This document shows, one piece after another, positions 51,739-64,000 of a stretch of 64,000 nt of DNA. The stretch is from Ophiodon elongatus (taxonomy: Eukaryota > Chordata > Actinopteri > Perciformes > Hexagrammidae). Numbering within the stretch: the first letter of the stretch is position 1; every line of letters begins with the position of its first letter. The notes below the pieces were generated by a model. The model was given only the letters and a program-made list of their open reading frames with translations. It ran no database searches and had not been told where the DNA came from. A program made the translations under genes and the position numbers. The stretch is taken from the NCBI GenBank assembly GCA_016806645.1, contig JACSYO010001980.1:2647001-2711000 (forward strand). Direction: 5' to 3'.

Positions 51739-52939
51739 GTATATAGTTTTTGATATATATACATACCATATGTTGCCTAACAAAGCCTGTTTATTTGTAC
51801 TTTGTCCAGTGAAATGTTGACAGGAAATGCTCTTATTGAAAGGTACACACATTACATATTAAATATAGTGTGTGTAAAGTGACAACAGAAAGGTGATTCT
51901 GAAATTGACACAACTTTAAAAGCACATGCCATGTCAGTCCTACTTTTACTACCTGTGATGTAAACTGTGCACAACAAATAATATGTAATGCTTCCTGACA
52001 AAGATCTAAGTGTCTTGATCTTTGTCTGGTCATCCATAGCACAAGGACAGAGGTATAGCCACAAATTTCAGTTGTTTTCATTTTATTTAAAGACTAATGC
52101 AGAGAATCAGATTCTACAGGGCCATATCATAACCAAAAGAAACAAAAGAAAACATTTACAGAAGGTTCACCATTTCTACATCCATTAGAACCCAATATCA
52201 TTGGACTATCAACACATTCCTGTATATGTATGTGGCTATGTGTGTTTGTGTGTGTTTTGAACGTGTGTTTGTCGATGTCCATATGTAGACAGTGTCACTC
52301 TAGTTTCTCTTTCCCTAATCAACTTTTGTGCTTTAGAAAATTAGTTGTTTTTTTTACATTTCAGTGAAAATCAGAACATATTTTGCTTGATAAAAATACA
52401 AGAAAAACTCCAGTAGGTATCTAGGAATAACCAAAGACTCAATGTTGAAAAGCAAGTGCTGCTGAGAACTTCAATGGACCTTGCATCAAACATAATGAAA
52501 GAAATGACGGATGTGCCTACAAATGTGATATTTACATGTATGCTCTGCATATGAATGTGAAGGTAAAAGTTGGAAGCTCATGATTGCACTCTGCCTCATA
52601 TTTCACATTATCTTTCTGGAGCATTAAATGTAGCAAAACCAGATCTGGCTCAAAAATATGTCTAACGGTCTATAGCATTTGTTTGATCCTGCTTGGAGTA
52701 CAAGAAAGGGGCTTAGCAAAGATGTTTCAAAACTGAAAAGTTCATAAAATTCACTTACTCTGTCAAAGTCAAAACTATCTTGCGCACCCTGTAATGTCAT
52801 TGAGCTTTGTAAAGCAAAAGATAAACAAAACAATCCATTAAGCAAAGTAACATATTCACCTGCCTCCATTTTTGTAATGACAAACAAGCTCAAGAAATGA
52901 ACAGAATATTATTAACAAGTTGATCTTGTTACAGTTTTG
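49331..52939. other. Intergenic: no gene recognised
   Basis: Between the Tc1 relic and the probable gabra1 3' UTR. It contains a (GTAAAT)n/(AT)n repeat at 51685-51732 and otherwise unremarkable AT-rich sequence. Part could belong to a longer gabra1 3' UTR. Confidence 0.6.
51685..51732. repeat. (GTAAAT)n then (AT)n
   Basis: Four GTAAAT units passing into an AT run of about 24 bases. Confidence 0.9.
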
Positions 52940-55835
52940 CTCCTGGTTTTTTTCAGTTCAATCACTTTATTGCATGTCTCTGGAGAAAAAGTGCAATCAA
53001 CAATGAAAGCCATTTTCCCTTCAACCACCGACAAATCCAAAGCGCAAACAAAAGAGATAATCCACTGTTTTCTTTGATGTCACCCTGTATAGCCATGGTT
53101 GAAAGAAAAAAAAAGCTAGTGGGTGCAGAGCTGATATAAAAGCTAAGCTTATTTTTATTTCTTTTTTTATAATAGCTTGTAAATCTGAAACACAATGGTC
53201 AGGGAGAGAAGGTCAATGATGTGGTTCAAAGCTGTCCTTGCATAGCACAAAGCTGACTACATAAATGTAATGTTATTGTTCTTCTAAATGTGCAAAATGC
53301 ATAACAATAGGTTGATAATACAAACAATATTCATCATCATCTTAGCTAATAACTTCATTAATAGAATCAAATACTGTATGCATTATGTATTTTACATATG
53401 TATATATATATTTTTTCTTCATGATAATAAACATACATACACTAGTTTATAATTCAAATATCTTTATACAACTCTTCATCCTGAACTCTGCAGTTCCTTG
53501 AGCCTCTGCTTGTAGGTTAAGTGGCTGTTAACAGTAGACTTGCATATGCCTGCAAAGACGTCTGCCATTAGGGGATAAGTTCAGCATTGGTCATAATGAT
53601 AATGCAAATAATAACAATAGCAACAACCAGCGGTCTCTTTTTTTGTATTCCTCTGGCGATAGCATGATTTCTTCACGCCAGCGCACTAACACAGATAATT
53701 CTGCATGGTTCTTACATGTCATTTAAGATGTTCAGTGCCCTGTAAAACATATTCAAAACAGCACACCCAGAACCCATGATGCAATTCAATGCACCGGCAC
53801 TCCCCAACATGTAAGGTGGAGATTTCGTGAAACAAGGTTAGAGTGGGAGCCCAAGGCTTCAGAACCCAGGATGGACACACAATGCGATGCCTGTTATCTT
53901 TAACCAAATCTAAATAATTCCTAGATTTCCATGTATATCGCTGAAACTACAAGTAGCGAGGGGGTAAGTGTAAAGCTACAATGGATATCAGCCCCAGCCT
54001 GAGTGTCAGGTTCAGGTCCTAAGAAAAGCCCTTGCTAATTAATATTGCTACATTAACATAATTTAAAATGGACTGTTCAGAAACCTCAACGTGCCACATC
54101 AGAGAAGAAGCATGTCCTTAAAATTTGTTTTTTTTAATAAGTTAAAAGAAAAAAAGAGCAAGCAATGTTCAAGACAAAACAAAAGCATTTTTTTTCACAT
54201 TTGCGTTAGTTTCTGTTGTTTTTTTTCTCGGAAGAGGGATTGACATCATGCTACAAAAATATATTCATCTCCGTCGCTATCGTGGAACTACAAGACAAGT
54301 CCTCTGTGCGAAACACAGCGCCCGCTAAAGCAAGATTACAGTGCCACTTCTACTCACCGTCTCCTTTCTCTCTTTGTCTCTTTCTGTCTCTCTCCCTGTC
54401 TCTCGCTGTTGCTCACCAACAAGCAGCAACAAATGAGTCCAAACGGGCATGTGATACTGAAGGCAGTGTAGCTGGTACTTTCTGAGTGTTATGTCTCAAT
54501 TTTCAACTGAAAGGAGATGGGGACTAAACAGGGTAGGGGACACAGTGGGATGGAACATACATATGCGCCATCAATCAACAAAGTAGTAGCCATCACAGCT
54601 TCAACTCTGAAAATTTAAAAAGGCTCTTCTCCTCCTTCTCAATGTGCCCCACCCATTGTTAAGCAATGCCTACTTTACTTTGCTATAAATGGTGTTTTGG
54701 CCCCACCATAAATAGAATAAACAAAATAAGTAAATAATGTGCGATTTAATTCTAAATGTCAAATGCACTCCAGGATTTGAGATGATGTTTACATTCTTAC
54801 TCATAACTAACCAATCTCAGATTACACTGTTGATGTTGTTGCTGTTGTTGCCATCAGTGTGTACACAAACACACAGTTGAATAATATTTTACTTCAGTGT
54901 GAAAGCAGCTTTGAATGGAACGCGAACAGTCACTTAAGCGTGAATTAGACCAGTATATACTCTTTTTGTAGAAAGTGTCATGAACCAAAACAAAAAAAAT
55001 TAAATAAAAAAGTTATCTTCTCCATGTATTCAATAAACATACCCTTTAGTTACACTTTGCAAAGCTTAAACATAATATTGACATCTCTAACTCTTGATAC
55101 TATTTACAATGCTGTGAAAGAAAAATAATAATATTATAAATGCTGAGCACAGATATGAATGAATTATTTTCATTTTTTTAATCCCTAAATAAATGGTGTG
55201 AGACATGTGTTATTGCTATTGCAGAAACCCTAAATTATTTTCAAGAATGACATAATTAATCTTGTAAAACATCTACAAAGAATTTATCATTTGACAAATA
55301 ATGAGCATAGCATTGTTGCTGCTGATATTAAATAAACTAAGCTATGTGTAGTCAGTGTGGATCTGTATTTTGAATAAATAAACAAATAAGAAGATGCCCT
55401 GCCCATGCATATACACAAGTGCCTTTTACCGTGTCTGTGATTCCATGTTTAAATAAAATAGAAAAAAAAAAAAAAGAAAAAAAAAAAAAAAAGACATAGA
55501 AATAAAAGCCCATTAACAGGTTTGGGCTATGTGGAGTTGTAGAATAGCATTCTCTGGGCTATATATTTATAGTAGCATTTTCTTAGTAGCATCACCCGAG
55601 ACCTGAACAACATCTTTTCAAAAGTCTGTATAGCTATCTTTTTTTCTCTATTTTGTTTTTTCAAAATCTTCAAACTTTAGGTAAACATAGAAGCAATGCA
55701 ACAACTGGGAGTTCAAACCAGCATGGACACCATGTTTGTCTGAAAATGAAATAAACACCTGTTTTAGGAGGAATAAGAAAAGAAATGAAGAAAAAACAAA
55801 TAGACAGGTATAATTTTAAAGGAATGAAACATGGA
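52940..55835 (-). other. gabra1: Probable gabra1 3' UTR
   Basis: Downstream of the gabra1 stop the minus strand has no coding match. The first AATAAA hexamers on that strand lie at 53159-53154 and 52971-52966, which would give a 3' UTR of about 2.7-2.9 kb, a plausible length for an alpha-1 transcript. The segment is AT-rich with an A/G-rich run on the plus strand near 55457-55496. The true end needs transcript data. Confidence 0.4.
52966..52971 (-). promoter_or_regulatory. Candidate distal poly(A) signal AATAAA for gabra1
   Basis: The minus strand reads GCAATAAAGTG here. It is one of only two canonical hexamers found in the 3 kb after the gabra1 stop codon; the other is at 53154-53159. No strong downstream GU-rich element was evident. 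Confidence 0.3.
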
Positions 55836-57043
<1,208 letters not shown>

Positions 57044-60000
57044 TCAGAAAATTACTAATTTGCTACGATTACTCATCTGTGTACCATAAATGTATGAAAA
57101 GAAAATAGGTATATGTTTTATAAAGCACATCGATTAGGACAAATTAAACACTGTACAATAAGTAACTAGAAACAACCACCTTCATTCATTTAACAAATAA
57201 GGTATTTACGTGTCGTGGCATGATTGTGAATTCGTGGTTAATCTAAGCCAATGTTGTGTAAGAGTTCTACAGTATAGATGGTCTATATTTGCTAAAATGG
57301 AACGATCAACAGTAGCATCATATAGGGACTTCGCAGAGCAAGTATTTATTCATTTTTTCTAAAATCAAATGAGCAAGCAGTTCATTCACATTAATCTACG
57401 TGAGCAGCTGATGCAGTCTTGCAGCTCGTGCTTTTAATAGACTCCGAGAGGTCGAGATTTCCACAGATGCAGCTGGAAGATGCAGTTGGCCTCAGAGATA
57501 CTGCTGCTGACTAATACCAGGCAAAATAGGCTTTCTCTCTAAATCTGACCTGCACACCAATGCTAAAGCAGTTATGAAGCAATGGGAAGGAATAAACGAA
57601 TACAGTTGATACAGTTGATACATGTTTATAGCCAACGTAACTCATATGAAGGAGCACACGTCAACCCTGGAAAACCAAATCTCTAAGCTACATCAGCTAT
57701 TGAAAGCTGAGATGAGACACAGTACAGTGAGGGAGCGGAACTGGGTCAGAGCATATCTAACGATGCGGTGCTCATCACAGAACAGACTACTGCAGATGTT
57801 TACACACCAAATAACATCAGCCCAAGCAGCAAACAGTCCACCAATTCAGCCTGGGCTACCATGAAGGGAGCTGAGGAACAGCTGGCTTGTACAGGAATTA
57901 TAAAATATGCAGAGAGGATCCTCCCACACATGTGGAGAGAGGTGTTTATGTAAAATCATACATGTATATGATACCGCCACATACACACTTTCATGTTTAA
58001 ATGATCTAGCATTTTTAAGTTTTATTTAAAATTTCAAAATATGATAATCTTATCTGACTGGTCTTTTTTGGAAATTGTTCCTTTAAGCTGAGCAAATAGT
58101 ACTTTGGATGCCTCTGCAACTATACGACTAAGCTTTTTTTAAGTCAGTGCTTGCATCTTTCTCTCACCACTTTGCCAGTGGACTTTTCTTATGTTTGGTA
58201 TATATTGTTAATATGTTTAAGACTTCCTTTACTGTATAGACGAATGGTGACTAATAGTGACTAATGTACCATCAAGTCATGAAGCAAATCTCCAGCCTCT
58301 ATTGTAGTTCATATTTAATATATAAGTCCTCTAATAAGGCTGCTTAAAACTGTTAATTGGTTCTTAACTTAATATGAGTTGTTTTTAAGCTGCCCTTGTA
58401 ATTTTCATGCCATTGTCTGTAAAATTATTATTTACAAATCTACAAAGACAGTTACAAAAACAGAAATGTCTTATTAAGTTCAGAAGCTTCATGATGACAT
58501 ACTGTATGTGAATAAAAACATGGAATTGTGAATTCTTCTTCCTCCTCGGCTATGATGTAAGTGCTAAGTGATGAATCACAGACTCCTCATCCTCCCACTC
58601 TCTTTTTAGAGGATTTTGGCATTACCGAGTTGGTGCTGTGACATGAAGCATAAAGGCTGATTGTTGTGTTCTCATTAGTCAGAGCCAAACAAATGATTGG
58701 TCACTAGCCATAACTGAATAGGACCCCTCAAATGGAGTAACTGCATAGGTAAATTTGGTACACATTTCTGGTATTCATTATGGCAGATGTGAGGTATAAC
58801 ATTTCTATGCTTCAGTAAGTGTATTAATACAGTTACATGATGTCAGAAAAAATCCCTGCACTGCACGCACTGCTTTGCAGGGCATTGAATGGTTTGTTGA
58901 TATACTGTTATGGGAATGCATGGCAGCAGGAGATATGAAATGATGAAATGATGCTTAGACGCGTATTCATACAAGATGTTCATACCTTCCATTTTAACAC
59001 AGAGTATTTTTCAAATACAGCTAATTAGTATTAGCGAAATAACATTTTGGGGGTATGTGTTTTATTTTTAAGTAGTGTTGTATATTTCAAGCATTACAGA
59101 GCAAAATATACTACAGTAGCATGTTACAAAACGTTCATAAATGTTCACAGTGACCACATTTGTTTTCCCTCACGGAATATATACAAAAAGAAAAAAAGAA
59201 TAAGCTACAAAAGTAGTGGACAAGTATTTGCATTTGGTTGACATAAGGGAAGGACTGTGGTGTTGGTCATAATAAATAAAGAGTGAATGTAAAAGAATGA
59301 TATGATGTATAATATAAGTATAAACTGCAATATCAAAAGTCCAAGGCTTAAGCTATAACAACTTGGGAACTAAATGCTGCTGGTTTACCTAAATTCCTGC
59401 TGCAAATTAGTTGCCTGCAAATGTGAGATGTAGAATCCACACATACTGTGCATCACATAAAGCTGTAATTGGATTGGAAGCACCCGCTTGGTGTCACAGT
59501 TTAAATCATTTTAGGAACCAGAACAGTGTCTTGAGATTTCCAGTGGAGTGTAACTCTAACACCAAGGTGTCACTGCTCATGAGGCGGGTGCCAGAACATT
59601 CTCCATTGGAGAACAGCCAGTGCAAAGTGATTTTGCCAGCAATCATGTGTGCTTATGGCCTCAGCAGGTACTGGAGCACAAAAGCACGACACCTCACACT
59701 TATTGCTTCTGTACTGAGAGCTACGGAGATAAGATGGCGCGAAGGAAGGTGTATGAGGAAATATCTGTTATGGTAAACAACTAGATAACCCAAATACAGT
59801 TTTTGGGAGGAGAAATAAGGCCTGTAAGGATATTTGAGATATGTACGGTACAGTGGTAGGAAGGGATGGAGGCAGGTAAGGGCATGTGGATGGAAAGATT
59901 GGTGGCAACAGAGTGGTGCCAATCTGTCAGGTATTTTGTTTGCCAGTAAATCGGTTAATGGTGTGGGGGTGGATGAAGGCAGCACCACTGGGTATTACAC

Positions 60001-60235
60001 AAGTCCTCACAAAGGCGCCCTGATGATTGAATCATATTTTCTTTACTGTGTTTGACAAGATCCGTTGTCATGGAAACAAGTCTTCTGACACCACCAATGT
60101 TTTTATACCACAAAGGAATAACGAAAAAGAGAATAACAGTTGGTGATATAATTTGGAATTGACTGATCATTGAGTGTTGGTTTGCTTTGTTGCTTGCACA
60201 CAATGATGTGTTATATGCATGTATGTATGTAAAAG

Positions 60236-60240
<5 letters not shown>

Positions 60241-60279
<39 letters not shown>

Positions 60280-60292
60280 TGTGTGTGTGTGT
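60241..60292. repeat. (GT)n microsatellite
   Basis: GT run with one AT interruption in the gabra1 intron. Confidence 0.95.
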
Positions 60293-61292
60293 ACTAACAA
60301 GGTGGACAGGTATTTGTTTCCCACCTCCAATAAGAACAGTCCTCCTTTGTGTCTGTTTAGTGTTAGGCCTACTTAGGAATAATTTAGAGCACTGGTTAGT
60401 TGATTCATTAGGAAGTGACATGTTGAAACTAATAGACTTGAGGCTTTGAAGGATGTTAATGAACAAAGTCACTGATCTGGAAAGTTCTAACTGGATTAAT
60501 AGTGCTGTAACTCAATTTTTGAGGGTGCCTTGCATTCAATTTAGCTCAGTGTGCACAAGCACAGACACTTGATTTACATGATACATATCTACTAACAAGT
60601 TGTTTGCCTCTGTTTGCAGACTCTTTTTCAAATACACACAGCGTTATGGGGAAGAAAAAGTCAAGACATAGAGAAAGATGGAGTGAGAAAGCAAATTTGG
60701 GGGAATTAAATTAGAGATTTAAGGTGATGAATGACAAGGTGAGGCAGACTATTTCAATGTGGGAAGTCTGTCACTGCTGCCTCAGGCAAGGAAAAGTTTG
60801 AAATGACTAAATGCAGGCAGACAGCGCAAATGTGCATTTTTGGAAAATTTCGGGCAGATAATGTCCACTTGGTTAATAGTTTCCTGACACAGCAAGGTAA
60901 AGCTTATATAAATTTGATTTAATGTCTATCAGGGTAATCAGTCTGATAGACATTTAGTGCGCGACTGCCTGTAAAAGGCTCCGATTTAAAAAAAACGAAT
61001 TGCTCCAGGCATGGCTCAAAATAAATGAATAGGCTTTTTGAGTTCAACTTTGTTTGTCCCTTGGCGTCAAACAATTTGTCTGCATGAGGTGCAAAGTCAT
61101 TGTTTATAACCAATATGGATTTGATTTTTTTTACGACAATTTACAGTTTGGCAACCCTTGAATGACAGGCTTCAGCTAATCTGACCAATCTCAAGCCAGT
61201 GAGTTTAATACACTGCTGAGCCATTGGATCGCAGCCAAGCCACACATCTCAAAATCTCTGTGGGGGAGAGTGAGCCCTGAGGAAAATGGCTG

Positions 61293-61306
61293 TTCTCTCT
61301 TTCTCT

Positions 61307-61349
<43 letters not shown>

Positions 61350-61352
61350 TCT
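61293..61352. repeat. (CTTT)n/(CT)n pyrimidine repeat
   Basis: TTTCTC units passing into about 40 bases of CT. Confidence 0.95.
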
Positions 61353-62267
61353 ACTCTTATGCTCCATCGTTCCAGGCAGAAATTTGCCTCAGAAAACATT
61401 TTGACTGAGTAGGCAACCAATCAAACATGACAATCAAAATGTGGGACGAGGTCAAAAGTACATTGTTCCTGCTCACTCAAAGAATACGCAGTCCTTTATG
61501 TGTGACTTAAAGCAAGAATACAAGCCGGGTGCTAGAGAGGGCTTGCAATAAAGTTGATGTGAATTAAATGTTTGACAAACCGTTCACTGGCATGCAGAAC
61601 TACATCTAAGCAAGGATAGTGCACACAATACTTGTTTTATGCTTACGCCTTAAGGAAGCTTTAAAAAGACTCTTGGGACACCTTTAGTGAAACTTGTATC
61701 TATCCTGCATCAGCTATATCTCTAACATTTGGATACTACAAATTTCATAGGAAGTGTTTTTGTTACTGGACTGTATTCACTGGCACAGAATATTATACGG
61801 AAACCAATTTAAATATGTCTTGATTTTGCCGAATAAATATAAATGCTGATGCAATTAAGTTCTATGTGAACATATAACAGATAATTTTAGTCAAAGGTGA
61901 GTTATTTTTTTCACACATATAGGAAGGATCTTATACTAATCAATGAATGAGGATACCACTGTTTTATCATTTGTAAAGACAGTTGTTAATGAACATGATT
62001 TTTGTGTAAGGAGTTTATATTCCCATAACCAGCCCCAAGAGTGGAGCTGTCTTTATTGGATGTCTATCAACATCTACACTGTGCCTTGGCTACTTAGTTA
62101 TTCATGCCTTATCAATAACTGAAGCCGTGGGGGGGCCTGACTCACAAACACATTCCATTCAGCATTACTACGTCACCTCGGATTTACATAAATGAAGAAA
62201 TAAATTGACACGTTGATTGGCGGGTGTATTAAATGACTGTGCCAGCACCACAGCTGTGAGAACTGTG

Positions 62268-62359
62268 CCACACACACACACACACACACGCGCACACACA
62301 CACACACACACTCACGCACGCACACACACACACACGCGCACACACACACACACATACAC
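62268..62359. repeat. (CA)n repeat with CG interruptions
   Basis: CA units broken by CGCG and CTCACG, all on one strand. Confidence 0.95.
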
Positions 62360-62503
62360 ATCTTAGGGGAGCTGCACTGCCTACAATGTTGTCAGCTAGT
62401 AATCATGAATTTATGAGCTCCCAGCATGTGCACATATAGCAAACAAACATTAGTTGACATATACACGCTCTTGCTTGTGTACACACACAACCAAACTCAA
62501 ATA

Positions 62504-62505
<2 letters not shown>

Positions 62506-62552
<47 letters not shown>
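62506..62552. repeat. (CA)n microsatellite
   Basis: About 22 CA units, 150 bp after the preceding CA array. Confidence 0.95.
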
Positions 62553-62554
<2 letters not shown>

Positions 62555-62712
62555 CCCCGCAGACACACAAGGTGTTATTCCTTAATGAGCAGATACATTA
62601 AACAGCATCATGGGAGAACCAATAAATACTCAGCCAATCGCTTAAAGAGGCGAGAAGGAAGCAAGATAATCTTCTGAGCACTGCTGTCCCTGACAACTTA
62701 GAGACAGAGCGG

Positions 62713-62723
62713 CGAGAGGGAGA

Positions 62724-62763
<40 letters not shown>
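62713..62763. repeat. (GA)n microsatellite
   Basis: GAGG units then about 20 GA units. Confidence 0.95.
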
Positions 62764-62765
<2 letters not shown>

Positions 62766-64000
62766 TCAGCACCATCAGTGGCTGTTTCCTTTTGGTTTTC
62801 ATTTGGACTGAAAATAAATACATTGCCAACAGTTTTCCACTACAGCAAACTGGCTATGAACTAATCAGCCTCCTAATCGGCACAATGATAAATAAGATAA
62901 CTCTACCCACTGCTGTGTTTTTAAATTGCCAATTCATCTGCAGGGAAAGCTTTAGAAAAAGAAAAAAAAAGATTTAGTGCAGAACTGTGCTTCAAAGTCA
63001 TAATGTAATTTAAACAGTGACTTCAGTTTGTTCCTGTTTATGGGGTTTCTCCGTCAGATTTGAACATCTGTGTTGGAAATATATGTCACATCTTTAGTAA
63101 TAAGAATACACACATAACATTTCAGTAGTTTTTTTCTTTTTTATCTTTAGTGTCCATTGCACCAGTGTCCAGTGCACCATTTGATACATAATTCTGTTCT
63201 GATATGAAACATGAGAGAAGTCAAGGGGTAAATTGGTGTCTGCTTGAGGAACGCTATGCATAAATGTGTAATTTAGTTAATCCTTCCATAGTAGATATAA
63301 TATTTAAAACACAATATTTTCTTCACTGTTTTAAAAATGAGTTTACTCCTTGAGCCTTTTTTAGACATGGAATATGTAGCATTGCTAGCTTCATCGATGT
63401 GTCTATTAAAATAATGGCTCTTGTCATTCATTCATAGGTACATACATGTTCCGCTTTGTTCAGACATGACAGCACTACGTTCAAAACTCTATTGAAAAGT
63501 GATGACATATTATGAAGGAAGAAGCGTGTTTGAAATGTTCTCACAGGCTGCATCGATGATGGATTTTAAAACTTATTTTACCTGTGAAGATTTAATGAAC
63601 GACCATTGTGAGCTTGAGTGACGCTCGTCACTACTTCTCACTGTGAATCCTCCTAATAATCTCATTCATTTCATCAATTATTATAGAGTGGTGCTGCCTA
63701 AATTACAAAAGAAAGTCAAGACATTAAATTTGGGTTGTCATTTTATTTATATGTTAACATATGTTGAAGCTGCATATTCATTCATTCATCACCCAGGAAA
63801 CCGTTGTCAGTGTCCTGTGTGAAACCAGAGTCAACCTCAACATATTTTAACTTAGTTTTATTATACAACTTCCATACTTAAACATTGTCAGTTAAATTAC
63901 CAAGCATACTTATTTAATGTAACAAACATACTTATTTTAATCCAAACCGCAATTCTTGCCTCAGCCTAACAAAGTACCTTTGTTGCCTAAATCTAATCAA

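Noticed and set aside
55457..55496. A-rich run near the gabra1 3' end as a possible retrocopy tail
   Set aside because: It lies on the opposite strand within the probable 3' UTR and no retrocopied gene or target-site duplication adjoins it.
59411..59776. 121-codon plus-strand open frame in the gabra1 intron
   Set aside because: No recognised motif, ordinary composition and no splice or promoter context; likely chance.
60167..62677. His/Thr and Cys/Val repeat frames on both strands
   Set aside because: All are translations of CA/GT arrays.

Overview
This window is vertebrate nuclear DNA, almost certainly from a ray-finned (teleost) fish. It is AT-rich, gene-sparse and intron-rich, with many CA/GT, CT/GA and AT microsatellites, and it carries decayed Tc1-type transposon and LINE remnants of the kind common in teleosts. 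No bacterial, organellar or viral genes were seen. The species cannot be named from the sequence.

Two protein-coding genes are supported, both on the minus strand and both subunits of the pentameric GABA-A receptor chloride channel. (1) Positions about 1-24,100 hold the 5' part of gabrg2 (gamma-2 subunit). Coding exons 1-6 lie at 23674-23556, 15853-15714, 9340-9273, 6333-6113, 4450-4368 and 2442-2305. They encode the signal peptide and most of the extracellular ligand-binding domain, including the Cys-loop; the four membrane segments lie beyond the left edge. (2) The last two coding exons of gabra1 (alpha-1 subunit) lie at 56997-56795 (TM2-TM3) and 56156-55836 (large cytoplasmic loop, TM4 and stop). 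Its earlier exons lie beyond the right edge, behind an intron of at least 7 kb. Every exon has GT/AG boundaries and a consistent phase, and the internal exon lengths are those typical of the GABA-A family (68, 221, 83, 138 and 203 bp).

The genes are arranged head-to-tail in the order gabra1 then gabrg2, both transcribed right to left. This matches the conserved vertebrate beta-alpha-gamma GABA-A cluster (GABRB2-GABRA6-GABRA1-GABRG2 on human 5q34). The two products co-assemble in the major synaptic alpha1-beta-gamma2 receptor, and the benzodiazepine site forms at the alpha/gamma interface.

The roughly 29-32 kb between them has no recognisable gene. It holds microsatellites, a LINE 3' end (34321-34875), a pair of about 575-bp direct repeats (36506-37080 and 39722-40301; the first is bracketed by a further 45-bp repeat), a broken Tc1-like transposase (about 48165-49330) and unassigned sequence that may include cis-regulatory elements. 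A CpG-rich segment around gabrg2 exon 1 (about 23480-24130) is the likely promoter and 5' UTR. The region 52940-55835 is the probable gabra1 3' UTR. No new molecular system was found. The observations most worth checking are the repeat-within-repeat structure, a proline-rich change in the alpha-1 loop, a CpG-rich open segment in gabrg2 intron 1, and candidate conserved noncoding blocks.
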